NCBI GenBank assembly: GCA_004791255.1
Contig: SRUQ01000004.1
Location: forward strand, 262,031 to 326,030
DNA: 64,000 bases
Direction of reading: 5' to 3'
Origin: a bacterium M00.F.Ca.ET.205.01.1.1
Lineage (GTDB): Bacteria; Pseudomonadota; Alphaproteobacteria; Rhizobiales; Rhizobiaceae
Made by a program: the position numbers and the translations under genes. Shown here in pieces: positions 1 through 7,996 of this stretch. Below the pieces are notes generated by a model that was not told the DNA's origin, did no database searches, and saw nothing but the letters and a program-made list of their open reading frames with translations. The stretch's first letter is position 1. Each line of letters opens with the position of its first letter.

Positions 1-1009
1 CCTCGGCGGTCCGGTACCCCTCCGAACCCGCCGGCTTGATGCGCCAGTCATTGACCGCGGTGGCAACCGTCTTGATCTGAGCGTCCGACAGATCGCCGAG
101 ATTGCCGTCGATCCCGGTGCGCTCGGCGATGGATTGCGCAAGCCGTTTCGGCAGGTGATTTGCGAGCACCGTCTGCACCGCTTGCCGCCCATTGCCCCGC
201 TTGTTGGTGCGGATGAGGTCCGCCACATCGACCCCCGGCAGCATGGCGATGCGGATTTCGTCGCCCTCGCGCCAATAGGACGAGATCTGCAGGATGGACG
301 GCCCGCTGACGCCGCGATGCGTGAACAGCATGGCTTCGGAAAACCGCGTCTTGCCACAGGCGACTTCCGCGTCGACGGCATTGCCGGCCAACGGCGCCAG
401 CCGCTCGAGCGTCTTGGCGTCAAAGGTCAGCGGCACCAGCGCCGGCCGCGTTTCGACGACGGCGAGGCCAAACCGCTCGGCAAGCTCGTAGCCGAAACCC
501 GTCGCCCCCATCTTGGGGATCGACTTACCACCGCAGGCCACCACCAGGGACTGGCAGGTGACCGTGCCGGTGGAGAGGCTAAGCAGGAACCCGTCCGCGG
601 TTTTGCTGATATCCCTGACCTCGGTGGACAGCGACAATTCCACGCCCCTGCCCTGCAATTCCGAAACCAGCATGTCGATGATCTGGCGCGCCGAGCCATC
701 GCAGAACAATTGCCCCAGCGTCTTCTCGTGATAGGCGATGCGATGCCGCTCGACGAGCGCGACAAAGTCGCGTTGCGTGTAACGGCTCAGTGCCGAAATA
801 CAGAAATGCGGATTGCCCGAGATAAAGTTCTTCGGGCTCGCATGGATGTTGGTGAAATTGCACCGGCCACCCCCGGATATGCGGATCTTGTCGCCGGGCA
901 CCGCCGCGTGATCGAGAATCAGCACCGAGCGGCCACGCTTGGCCGCCTCCGCCGCGCACATCATTCCGGCGGCGCCCGCGCCGATGATCACAACATCGTA
1001 GGATTGCAT
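1..1009 (-). CDS. HI0933/BaiN-family NAD(P)/FAD-dependent oxidoreductase, 3' end cut by window
   Basis: Translating the minus strand from the ATG at 1009 gives an open frame to the window edge (about 336 residues, C-terminus missing). It starts with a Rossmann FAD motif IIGAGAAG (residues 8-15), followed by the HI0933-family signature GGGRCNFTN near residue 46 and a later VVACGGKSIPKMGATGFG stretch. Members of this family (HI0933, BaiN, aminoacetone oxidase-like proteins) are soluble flavoproteins of mostly uncertain substrate. The opposite strand also has a long open frame (134-1108), but it has no recognisable domain and is a high-GC shadow. The real substrate cannot be read from the sequence. 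Confidence 0.9.
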   Translation of the reverse strand, partial: MQSYDVVIIGAGAAGMMCAAEAAKRGRSVLILDHAAVPGDKIRISGGGRCNFTNIHASPKNFISGNPHFCISALSRYTQRDFVALVERHRIAYHEKTLGQLFCDGSARQIIDMLVSELQGRGVELSLSTEVRDISKTADGFLLSLSTGTVTCQSLVVACGGKSIPKMGATGFGYELAERFGLAVVETRPALVPLTFDAKTLERLAPLAGNAVDAEVACGKTRFSEAMLFTHRGVSGPSILQISSYWREGDEIRIAMLPGVDVADLIRTNKRGNGRQAVQTVLANHLPKRLAQSIAERTGIDGNLGDLSDAQIKTVATAVNDWRIKPAGSEGYRTAE

Positions 1010-1120
1010 AAGGCCAGTCGTTCCCGCCCGGCTCCCGCTCATTCAGCGAGACGCCATACAGGCTGCCTGATACCGCGAACCGTTGGGGCCGCCAACAGGC
1101 AAGAATAGCCGAACGAAGGC

Positions 1121-1858
1121 TCAGGTCAGGGTCTCGGCAAACAGCGTCGTCAGCCGTTTCCAGTGGCGTTCGGCGCCGGCCTCGTCGTAGACGCTATGGT
1201 CGGGCACGCACCAGCCGTGCGCCATGCCGGCATAATTCTCCAGCACATGATCGACTTCAGCCGTCCTCAGCGCCTCGGCCAGCCTGGTCGACTGCTCCGG
1301 CGGGAAGCTCCGGTCGATGCCCGCCATGCCGACATACACGCGCGCCTTGATCGAAGCCGCCTTGCGGTGCGGGCTGTCGGCGGCGTCGCGGGCAAGGTTG
1401 CCGCCATGGAAACTGGCGGCGGCCTTGATCCTGTCGGGATAGGTCGCGGCGGCGTTGAGCGCCCGCGCGCCGCCCATGCAATAGCCGACAACGCCGATCG
1501 GCCCGGTGACGCCTTCCGCGACAAGCGCCCGGAGAAACGCAGAGGTGTCGCCGATGGTCATCTCCTGCGTCGTACCGGAGACCAGCGCCGTCAGTGCCGC
1601 CTTGGTCTCCTCTTCGATGAAGGCGGTCTTGGCGTCGAACGGCCCATAGGGCGCATTGCGATAGAAGAGGTCAGGCAGCAGCACTGCATAGCCCTCACCC
1701 GCCAGCCGCGCAGCCATGGCGTCGAGCGCGGGGCGCGGACCGAAGGCGTCCTGGTAGAGAATGACGCCGGATTTGGCAGGGGATGCCTTGGTCGACCGGA
1801 ACAAGCCCGCCTTCGCCACACCGTCACGGGTCTTGAGCTGAAGATCCTGCTTCGTCAT
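1121..1858 (-). CDS. Dienelactone hydrolase family protein
   Basis: A 245-residue alpha/beta hydrolase of the dienelactone hydrolase family. The nucleophile elbow is GYCMGG with Cys127; Asp182 (AGIDRSFP) and His214 (AGMAHGW) complete the Cys-Asp-His triad typical of the family. Length fits a single-domain cytosolic enzyme. I chose the ATG at 1858 over an upstream in-frame start at 1939 because GGAGCGG sits just before it and homology begins there. Relatives cleave lactones or esters, and many are annotated only by fold. Nothing in the neighbourhood fixes the substrate. It lies downstream of a 4Fe-4S protein gene on the same strand but is separated by about 100 bases. Confidence 0.9.
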   Translation of the reverse strand: MTKQDLQLKTRDGVAKAGLFRSTKASPAKSGVILYQDAFGPRPALDAMAARLAGEGYAVLLPDLFYRNAPYGPFDAKTAFIEEETKAALTALVSGTTQEMTIGDTSAFLRALVAEGVTGPIGVVGYCMGGARALNAAATYPDRIKAAASFHGGNLARDAADSPHRKAASIKARVYVGMAGIDRSFPPEQSTRLAEALRTAEVDHVLENYAGMAHGWCVPDHSVYDEAGAERHWKRLTTLFAETLT

Positions 1859-1962
1859 CTGTCCGCTCCGATTCGTTGCCGAGCGATATATCCGCGCGAG
1901 CGGCCACGGCAAGGCGTTCCCTGAGCCCGGAGTCAACATTTCGTACGGGCAAACGTGACGAA

Positions 1963-2679
1963 TTACAGATTGGCGAATGCCGTCATGTGGAAAGCCAGGA
2001 CCTCCGGCGGATAACGATAGGGCCCACCATAGGGACAGGCATTGCGGTCAAGGCAGCCGCCGCCCCGGCACGGCGCGCCATCCGCTCCCCGCACATGCGC
2101 CAGACAGGCCTGATAGGCGAACCCTTGCGTCGAATAGGCATCGACCGGACAGGATTTCAGGCATGGTTTGTCGATGCACGCATCGCAAAGGTGCAGCGGC
2201 GCCTCCACCGCAGGAAGCGCGATCTCTTCCTCGAACAGCAAGGCGCCGCGATAGGCGTGCCAGAGCCCGTATCGGGGGTGCATGAGAATGCCCAGCGGTG
2301 ACGGTTTTAGCCCCTCGGCCCGCATCGCCCATTGCTGGAACGGCAGATAGGGCCTGTCGGAGGGCGAGACAGCGCGCGCGCCGAAGCCTTGCGCCACATC
2401 GCCGATGACCTGCCGCGACCAACTGTCGAGCGGATTGGCGATTGCCTGTGGCTGTTGCTCCCGCCAGCGCAGGAAAGGCGGCCAAGGTGCCGCACCCGCC
2501 TGCCCGACCAGCAGCACAGATCTGACGGCAGCGCCGGAGCCGCCATCTGGCGCCGCCTCATTGTCCGCAAAGGTAAAGCCGCCACGCAGGATCAGGCCAT
2601 TGGCGGCAAGCGCGGCCGTGATCTCCTCGATCATGCCGCGCACAAAATCATCCCTTCTTGTCCGGGTCGGAGAAGGCAC
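1963..2679 (-). CDS. 4Fe-4S ferredoxin-like protein
   Basis: A 238-residue soluble protein with a ferredoxin-type cysteine cluster near its C-terminal third: CDACIDKPCLKSCPVDA, followed by further cysteines (YQACLAHV, PCRGGGCLDRNACPYGG). The arrangement recalls the 4Fe-4S modules of QueG-like proteins, but the length is too short for an epoxyqueuosine reductase and no corrinoid-binding motif is seen. The start is a GTG at 2679 with GGAAG upstream; an internal ATG at 2634 is possible. It sits 61 bases beyond the 3' end of the methyltransferase gene on the same strand, so it could be co-transcribed. A redox role toward the corrinoid system is possible but unproven. Confidence 0.75.
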   Translation of the reverse strand: MPSPTRTRRDDFVRGMIEEITAALAANGLILRGGFTFADNEAAPDGGSGAAVRSVLLVGQAGAAPWPPFLRWREQQPQAIANPLDSWSRQVIGDVAQGFGARAVSPSDRPYLPFQQWAMRAEGLKPSPLGILMHPRYGLWHAYRGALLFEEEIALPAVEAPLHLCDACIDKPCLKSCPVDAYSTQGFAYQACLAHVRGADGAPCRGGGCLDRNACPYGGPYRYPPEVLAFHMTAFANL

Positions 2680-2740
2680 TCCGCCAGACTTCCTTGTGGA
2701 TGATGTTGGCGACTTTAGCCCCGCCTGACTCGGGCTCCTT

Positions 2741-4315
2741 TCAAGTGAAGGCGTCGGGCATCGACCCCTTCTTCTTGGCGATGAAGTCCTTCAGCGCTTC
2801 GTCGATCGACGGATCGAGGTGAGGCGCCTCGTAGCTTTCCAGCCAGCGGCGGGCGAGCTCGTTGGCGCGCTGCGGCGCGGTCTTCTCGCCTTCGGCCAGC
2901 CACTGCTCGTAGGAATTGTTGTCGGCGATGTTGGAGCGGTAGAAAGCGGTCTGGAAATTGGCCTGGGTGTGGTCGCAGCCGAGATAGTGGCTGCCCGGGC
3001 CCACCTGGCGAATGGCATCCATCGCCTGGCCGTTCTCCGACAGGTCGACGCCCTCCGAGAATTTCTGCGTCATGCCGAGCTGATCGACATCCATCATGAA
3101 TTTCTCGTAGCAGGACGCCAGCCCGCCCTCGAGCCAGCCGGCCGAATGCAGCACGAAATTGGTGCCGGCAAGGATGGTCGAGTTCAGCGTGTTGGCGCTT
3201 TCGTAGGCTGCCTGCGCGTCCGGAACTTTCGAGGCGCAGAGCGATCCGCCTGTGCGGAACGGCAGGCCGAGCCGGCGGGCGAGTTGTGCGGCGCCATAGG
3301 ACACCAGCGACGGCTCCGGCGTGCCGAAGGTCGGCGCGCCCGACTGCATCGAGATCGACGAGGCGAAGGTGCCGAACAGCACCGGCGCGCCCGGCCGGAT
3401 CAGCTGCGTGAACGATGCGCCGGCCAGCACTTCGGCCAGAACCTGCGTCAGCGTGCCGGCAACCGTCACCGGGCTCATAGCGCCGGCCAGGATGAACGGC
3501 GTGACGATGCAGGCTTGGTTGTGGCGCGAATAGACCTTCAGCGCGCCGAGCATGGTCTCGTCGAACACCATCGGCGAGTTTGCGTTGATCAGGCTGGTCA
3601 GCACCGTGTTGTTCTCGACGAAATCGTCGCCGAAGACGAGCTTGGCCATCGCCACCGTGTCCTCGGCGCGCTCCGGCGCGGTCACCGAGCCCATGAACGG
3701 CTTGTCCGAATATTTGATGTGGCTGTAGATCATGTCGAGATGGCGTTTGTTGACCGGCACATCGACCGGCTCGCAGACCGTGCCGCCCGAATGGTGGATC
3801 GACGGCGCCATGTAGGCCAGCTTCACGAAATTCTGGAAATCCTCGATCGTCGCATAGCGCCTGACGCCATTGAGATCGCGTACGAAGGGCGGGCCGTAGA
3901 CCGGCGCGAACACGGTCGCGTTGCCGCCGATCTGCACCGACCGTTCCGAATTGCGCGCGTGCTGGGTGTAAATAGAGGGCGCGGTCTTGAGCAGTGAGCG
4001 GCAAAGACCTTTCGGGAAATGCACGCGCTCGCCCTTGACGTCGGCGCCGGCCTCTTTCCACAGCTGCAGTGCCTCTGCATCGTCACGGAAGATGATGCCG
4101 ATCTCTTCCAGCACCGTGTCGGTGTTCTTCTCGATCAGCGCCAGGCCTTCCTCGTTGAGGACCTCATAGACGTTGATCTTGCGCTTGATGTAGGTGAGCT
4201 GGGTGCCCGGCCCGCCGCCCGAACGCGCGGCGCGCCTTGCCGCCGCGCCACTGCCTGCGCCGCGCCCACGTCGTCCGCCTGACGCTTCCTGGTCGACTGC
4301 CGCCTGTTCGCTCAT
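2741..4315 (-). CDS. MttB-family (non-pyrrolysine) methylamine/betaine:corrinoid methyltransferase
   Basis: A 524-residue member of the trimethylamine methyltransferase MttB superfamily (PF06253). The reading frame is continuous with no in-frame amber codon where pyrrolysine would lie, so this is a non-Pyl member like MtgB (glycine betaine) or MtpB (proline betaine), not a genuine trimethylamine enzyme. Known non-Pyl members move a methyl group from a quaternary amine to Co(I) of a partner corrinoid protein. Residues 13-35 form a Gly/Arg-rich tail (GGRRGRGAGSG then AAARRAARSGGG); the TIM-barrel domain begins around residue 45. AGGGAAAG precedes the ATG. It is divergent from the corrinoid protein gene across a 288-bp promoter region. 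Substrate is not determinable from sequence; glycine betaine or another betaine is the leading guess. Confidence 0.9.
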   Translation of the reverse strand: MSEQAAVDQEASGGRRGRGAGSGAAARRAARSGGGPGTQLTYIKRKINVYEVLNEEGLALIEKNTDTVLEEIGIIFRDDAEALQLWKEAGADVKGERVHFPKGLCRSLLKTAPSIYTQHARNSERSVQIGGNATVFAPVYGPPFVRDLNGVRRYATIEDFQNFVKLAYMAPSIHHSGGTVCEPVDVPVNKRHLDMIYSHIKYSDKPFMGSVTAPERAEDTVAMAKLVFGDDFVENNTVLTSLINANSPMVFDETMLGALKVYSRHNQACIVTPFILAGAMSPVTVAGTLTQVLAEVLAGASFTQLIRPGAPVLFGTFASSISMQSGAPTFGTPEPSLVSYGAAQLARRLGLPFRTGGSLCASKVPDAQAAYESANTLNSTILAGTNFVLHSAGWLEGGLASCYEKFMMDVDQLGMTQKFSEGVDLSENGQAMDAIRQVGPGSHYLGCDHTQANFQTAFYRSNIADNNSYEQWLAEGEKTAPQRANELARRWLESYEAPHLDPSIDEALKDFIAKKKGSMPDAFT

Positions 4316-4603
4316 GATCGCTTTCCCTGACTATGGACTGGCCTGAATACGGGCCGTTCCTGAACCGTTGCGGCCGCATATCGCGGCTTCTGCCGGATCG
4401 TAGCCATGCACCCTATTGGAAACGGCCCGTCAGCGCCAACGCCTGTCGCAAAATCGACAAGAATTCCACCAGATTTCCAGTCGCTTTCTTTTTGCGGGAA
4501 GTCGCAAATCAGCTATGGATGCATGCCCATAGCGGGTTAGGTATGGACGCAATTATGTTGTGCCTTGCGACACAGTCGCGATGCCGTGAGGAGCTGGATT
4601 AAA
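4316..4603. promoter_or_regulatory. Divergent promoter region between mttB-like gene and corrinoid gene
   Basis: This non-coding stretch separates two outward-pointing genes of the same pathway and is visibly richer in A/T than its surroundings from about 4440. It contains a cluster of TGTCGCAAA-like elements, annotated separately. An 89-codon open frame starting at 4333 lies mostly inside it, but it has no ribosome binding site or recognisable domain. Confidence 0.7.
4445..4581. promoter_or_regulatory. Cluster of GTCGCAAA-type operator candidates
   Basis: Three elements: GTCGCAAAA at 4445-4453 (within TGTCG, six bases, CGACA); TTTGCG at 4491-4496 followed by GTCGCAAAT at 4501-4509; and TTGCGAC, three bases, GTCGCGA at 4565-4581. 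They resemble the perfect inverted repeat at 16628-16649 in the promoter of the GlxA-type regulator gene, which suggests that regulator controls both divergent genes. The last site lies just upstream of the corrinoid gene ribosome binding site. Binding is inferred from shared sequence only. Confidence 0.5.
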
Positions 4604-5302
4604 ATGTCCGACGACGAGATCATCCTTTCCGAACTTTCCGACGACGAGTTGGTGCAGCAGATGCACGACGACCTCTATGACGGTCTCAAGGAAGAAATCG
4701 AGGAAGGCACCCATATCCTGCTAGAGCGCGGCTGGGTCCCCTATAAGGTCCTGACCGAGGCGCTGGTCGAAGGCATGCGCATCGTCGGCGAGGATTTCCG
4801 CGATGGCATCCTGTTCGTGCCGGAAGTGCTGCTCTCGGCCAACGCCATGAAGGCCGGCATGCACATCCTGCGTCCGCTGCTCGCCGCCACCGGCGCGCCG
4901 AAGCAGGGCAAGATGGTCATCGGCACCGTCAAGGGCGATATTCACGACATCGGCAAGAACCTCGTCGGCATGATGATGGAAGGCGCCGGCTTCGACGTCA
5001 TCGACCTCGGCATCAACAATGCGGTCGAGAAGTATCTCGATGCCATCGAGCAGCACCAGCCCGACATTATCGGCATGTCGGCGCTGCTCACCACCACCAT
5101 GCCCTACATGAAGGTCGTCATCGACACGATGAAGGAAAAGGGCATCCGCGACGACTACGTCGTGCTGGTCGGCGGCGCGCCGCTCAACGAGGAATTCGGC
5201 AAGGCTGTCGGCGCCGATGCCTATTGCCGCGACGCCGCCGTGGCGGTCGAGACCGCCAAGGACTTCATGAAGCGCAAGCACAACGTTCGCGCTTCCGCCT
5301 GA
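4604..5302 (+). CDS. Corrinoid (B12-binding) protein, MtgC/MttC-like
   Basis: A 232-residue methyl-carrier protein. The N-terminal helical cap (B12-binding-2, PF02607) spans about residues 10-95. The Rossmann-like B12-binding domain (PF02310) follows, with the base-off/His-on motif DIHDIG at 112-117, where His114 should be the lower axial cobalt ligand, and later SALLTTTM and VGGAPL segments. The length and two-domain layout match corrinoid proteins of methylamine and betaine methyltransferase systems. The ATG at 4604 is preceded by GAGGAGC; an in-frame start at 4565 would overlap operator-like DNA. It would accept the methyl group from the divergent MttB homolog and pass it to the methyltransferase at 10067. 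A strong terminator follows. Confidence 0.93.
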   Translation: MSDDEIILSELSDDELVQQMHDDLYDGLKEEIEEGTHILLERGWVPYKVLTEALVEGMRIVGEDFRDGILFVPEVLLSANAMKAGMHILRPLLAATGAPKQGKMVIGTVKGDIHDIGKNLVGMMMEGAGFDVIDLGINNAVEKYLDAIEQHQPDIIGMSALLTTTMPYMKVVIDTMKEKGIRDDYVVLVGGAPLNEEFGKAVGADAYCRDAAVAVETAKDFMKRKHNVRASA

Positions 5303-5324
5303 CCCAAGGCATCAGGATGGATCG

Positions 5325-5356
5325 AAAAAAGCCGCGCCTTGCAGCGCGGCTTTTTT
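5325..5356 (+). terminator. Bidirectional rho-independent terminator
   Basis: AAAAAAGCCGCGC, a six-base loop, then GCGCGGCTTTTTT. The stem is perfect and has T-runs in both directions, so it can end both the corrinoid gene on the plus strand and the small lipoprotein gene on the minus strand. Confidence 0.93.
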
Positions 5357-5384
5357 GTTCCCAGATGAAGGATGAGGCTGAAGA

Positions 5385-5522
5385 TCAGTTGGCGACAGTG
5401 TCCTTGACCGCCCTCGCCGTCGATTTGACATCCTTGCCGACGCCCCGAATGGTGTTGGCGCAGGCGGTGAGCGCAAGCGCGCAGGCAAGAACGACTATCG
5501 GCGCGATGCGTAGCAGTTTCAT
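5385..5522 (-). CDS. Entericidin EcnA/B-family small lipoprotein
   Basis: A 45-residue minus-strand ORF beginning MKLLRIAPIVVLACALAL. The lipobox LTAC puts the lipidated cysteine at about residue 21, and the remainder contains the family core ANTIRGVGKDVKST. This matches entericidin-family lipoproteins: very short, exported, lipid-anchored, with a VGKD-type segment. GGGAG precedes the ATG by nine bases. The terminator at 5325-5356 ends it. Family members were first described as toxin/antidote-like membrane lipoproteins in enterobacteria; in rhizobia their role is largely unknown. It sits as an oppositely oriented insertion between the corrinoid and DUF1638 genes, so it is probably not part of the methyl-transfer pathway. 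Confidence 0.85.
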   Translation of the reverse strand: MKLLRIAPIVVLACALALTACANTIRGVGKDVKSTARAVKDTVAN

Positions 5523-5587
5523 GGACGGTGTCTCCCTCGATAGATAAATTAGCCCTACAGCAACTGAAGGCCGGCTCGACTGGTTTC

Positions 5588-6217
5588 ATGGCCAAGACGC
5601 AAAAAACGAAACCGAATCAAACGGACAGGCTGCTCGTCATCGCCTGCGGAATGATTGCGCGCGAAGTTTTGGCCGTCAAGGAGCAGCTCGGGCTCGACCA
5701 TCTCGACCTCACCTGCCTGCCGGCCGAGTTCCATTTCTATCCGGACCGCATCGCGCCAGCCATGGACAAGGCGATCGAGAAGGCGAAGGCGGAGGGCTAC
5801 ATTAATATCTTTGTCGGCTATGCCGATTGCGGCACTGGCGGCCTGCTCGACCGCGTCCTGGAGAAGCATGGCGTCGAGCGCATGGCCGGTCCGCATTGCT
5901 TCGCCTTCTACCAGGGCATGGAAGCCTATGCAAAGGTCGCCGACGACGACATGATGTCGTTCTACATGACCGATTTCCTGTGCCGCCAGTTCGACGCCTT
6001 CTTCATGAAGCCGCTCGGCCTCGACAAGCATCCGGAGCTGATCAAGGACTATTTCGGCAACTACCAGAAGCTGATCTACCTCGCCCAGACCGACGATCCG
6101 GAGCTCGACAAGGTCGCGCAAAAGGCCGCCGCCCTGCTCGGCCTCACCTATGAGCGCCGCTCCACCGGGTTTGGCGATCTGACGCCTGAGTTGGCGCGGG
6201 CGGCTGCGAACACCTGA
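5588..6217 (+). CDS. DUF1638 protein of corrinoid methyltransferase clusters
   Basis: A 209-residue protein of the DUF1638 family. Visible family features are an N-terminal LLVIACGMIAREV strand-turn-helix, FVGYADCGTGGLLD with a conserved Cys-Gly pair in the middle, and GPHCFAFYQG. No transmembrane segment or signal peptide. I chose the ATG at 5588 because homology begins a few residues later; an upstream start at 5528 would overlap the divergent lipoprotein promoter. DUF1638 genes are repeatedly found beside MttB-type methyltransferases and corrinoid proteins; their biochemical function has not been settled to my knowledge. Here it lies between the corrinoid protein and the folate enzymes, so a role in corrinoid methyl transfer or activation is the natural inference. 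Confidence 0.85.
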   Translation: MAKTQKTKPNQTDRLLVIACGMIAREVLAVKEQLGLDHLDLTCLPAEFHFYPDRIAPAMDKAIEKAKAEGYINIFVGYADCGTGGLLDRVLEKHGVERMAGPHCFAFYQGMEAYAKVADDDMMSFYMTDFLCRQFDAFFMKPLGLDKHPELIKDYFGNYQKLIYLAQTDDPELDKVAQKAAALLGLTYERRSTGFGDLTPELARAAANT

Positions 6218-6336
6218 CGACATCAAGCCTCCGTCAAGCAACGGGATGACAGGCTGCCGCGAATGAGTAGATTGTCTCCAGGCACGGAGACAGCCCTCCC
6301 GTCATAGCTTTCCAGTGACCAATAGGAGACTCCCGG

Positions 6337-6912
6337 ATGATCATTCGCCCGCTGCTCGCCATTGCCGGCCTGGTCTGCTGCACATTGCCCGCTTTTGCCG
6401 ATGGAGAGGTTCAAAAACTCATTACCGCCGCCGACAAGGCGCGGCTCGACAAATATGGTGAAACCCGCAAGGCCGCCCTCGCCGAGGCGAAGGCAGGCGC
6501 CCCCGCCGAGGTCAAACAGCTCGATGCCTTGCTGGCCAAGCCGCTGGTCGCCTTCTCCGACAAGGACCTGACCGGCAACTGGAAGTGCCGCACCATCAAG
6601 GCCGGGGGCCTTTCCCCGCTGGTCATCTACGGCTGGTTCAAGTGCAAGGTCACCGACGATGGTTCCGGCTGGCGGGTTGCGAAAATCACCGGCTCACAGC
6701 GCACGCAAGGCCGTTTCTTCGATGATGGCGAGAAGCGCGCCATTTATCTCGGCTCATTGTCGGTCAACGACGATAAGGCCAAACCCTATGGCAGCGGCCC
6801 ACAGACCGACCAGGTCGGCTATGCCTTCCGCAACAGCGCCAAGGAATGGCGCATCGAATTCCCGGCGCCCTACTACGAATCGAAACTCGACATCATGGAG
6901 TTCAAGCGCTGA
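6337..6912 (+). CDS. Secreted DUF4893-type protein
   Basis: A 191-residue protein with a clear Sec signal peptide (residues 1-21, cleaved after LPAFA) and a mature part of about 170 residues. The sequence contains LTGNWKCRTIK, IYGWFKCKVTDDG and FPAPYYESKLDIMEF, which fits the DUF4893 family of periplasmic proteins with no known activity. The two cysteines in the WKCRT and FKCKV segments could form a disulphide. AATAGGAGAC precedes the ATG. It lies in the middle of the corrinoid/folate island in the same direction, but nothing ties it functionally to that pathway. Confidence 0.78.
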   Translation: MIIRPLLAIAGLVCCTLPAFADGEVQKLITAADKARLDKYGETRKAALAEAKAGAPAEVKQLDALLAKPLVAFSDKDLTGNWKCRTIKAGGLSPLVIYGWFKCKVTDDGSGWRVAKITGSQRTQGRFFDDGEKRAIYLGSLSVNDDKAKPYGSGPQTDQVGYAFRNSAKEWRIEFPAPYYESKLDIMEFKR

Positions 6913-7009
6913 GCGCAGCCATCTGATTGAGAACTCCCGGCATACCAAGGATTAACCCGCCTGCTCTAAGGTCCGGCTGCGGCAGCTGGTCCCTGGAGTG
7001 GCAAGATCA

Positions 7010-7792
7010 ATGGCAGTATCGGAATCCAATCCGAGACCGATCGTGGTCGTCACCGGCGGAGGCGCGCATGTGTGGGCCATGATCAATGCGATCACCGATC
7101 GCGTCGGCCCTGTCAGCGTCGTCCTCGAAACCCCTGAATCCAAAAAGCAATTGCTGCTTGGCCGGGCTCGCCGCCAAGGCTGGATCTCGGCTATCGGTCA
7201 GCTTGGCACGATGGTGCTGAGCAGGTTGGGCAAACGGCTTCTCACCGTCCATGCCGCTCGGTTGATTGCCGAGGAGAAGCTTGAGATCGAGCCGCGGCCC
7301 GGCCAGCAGATCATCCAGATAGACTCGGCCAATGGGCCGGAGTGCTTGCAGGCGATCCAGAACATCCAGCCAGCTGTTGTGCTGCTAAACGGTTGCCGAT
7401 TGATCTCCAAAGAGATGCTGAGCAAGATGCCATGCCCGGTGCTCAACTACCATGCTGGCATCACGCCCAAATATCGCGGCATGAATGGCGGCTACTGGGC
7501 GCTGGCTTCCGGCGATGCGCAGAACTTCGGCACGACCGTCCACCTGGTCGACGCGGGCGTCGACACTGGCGGCGTGCTGAAACAGGCGCGCGGCCAGCCG
7601 AAAAAAGGCGACACCATCTCAAGCTATGCGCTGCGCCAGACGGCCTTCTCGCGCGATATCTGCGTCGAGGCTGTCAGCGATGCACTGGCCGGAAAACTGG
7701 CGACGATCGATCCCGGCCTGCCTTCGAAACAATGGTACCATCCCACGATCTGGTTCTACCTCTGGACAGGCGTCAGAACCGGCATCTGGTAG
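7010..7792 (+). CDS. Formyltransferase-domain protein
   Basis: A protein of about 260 residues with the formyl_trans_N fold (PF00551) used by enzymes that transfer formyl from 10-formyl-THF, such as Fmt, ArnA and PurN. The catalytic Asn-X-His is visible in VLNYHAGITPKYRG, and the Asp falls in HLVDAGVDTGG. The N-terminus carries VVVTGGGAHVW. It lacks the C-terminal domain of methionyl-tRNA formyltransferase, so it is not the housekeeping Fmt; acceptor unknown. I prefer the ATG at 7010 over a GTG at 6998 because GGAG lies 12 bases before it. Its position inside a folate-linked methyl island is suggestive, but comparable proteins also modify sugars. Confidence 0.8.
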   Translation: MAVSESNPRPIVVVTGGGAHVWAMINAITDRVGPVSVVLETPESKKQLLLGRARRQGWISAIGQLGTMVLSRLGKRLLTVHAARLIAEEKLEIEPRPGQQIIQIDSANGPECLQAIQNIQPAVVLLNGCRLISKEMLSKMPCPVLNYHAGITPKYRGMNGGYWALASGDAQNFGTTVHLVDAGVDTGGVLKQARGQPKKGDTISSYALRQTAFSRDICVEAVSDALAGKLATIDPGLPSKQWYHPTIWFYLWTGVRTGIW

Positions 7793-7996
7793 CTTCTTCG
7801 TTTGCCGCGACGGCATCCCGCGCGCCGGCCTTTTTGGCCGGCCGATGCGGTTATGTATACGCAGTGCGTGGGAAGAAACGCACCTTTCATTTTACGACAT
7901 CCAGATGCGTCGCTTTTGAATGCGCGCGCGTCGTCCCATAACAAGCGGGTCGGTACGGCTTGCGGCAATGCTCGACATATCGAGGAGTGAGAATTC

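Noticed and set aside
134..1108. 324-codon plus-strand ORF
   Set aside because: Opposite the HI0933-family gene, whose minus-strand translation contains the family motifs; no domain in the plus frame.
2819..3997. 392-codon plus-strand ORF opposite the MttB homolog
   Set aside because: Shadow of the minus-strand gene in high-GC DNA. It is rich in Arg, His and Asp, has no domain, and the minus-strand frame is a clear MttB family protein.
2741..4315. Possible pyrrolysine-containing MttB
   Set aside because: The frame has no in-frame TAG and reaches 524 residues uninterrupted, so no pyrrolysine is needed.
4333..4602. 89-codon ORF in the divergent promoter
   Set aside because: Ends directly before the corrinoid gene start, no RBS, no domain, overlaps operator-like elements.
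7813..7848. Hairpin with GCCGGCC/GGCCGGC around TTTTT
   Set aside because: Strong stem, but no T-run after it on either strand, so not called as a terminator.
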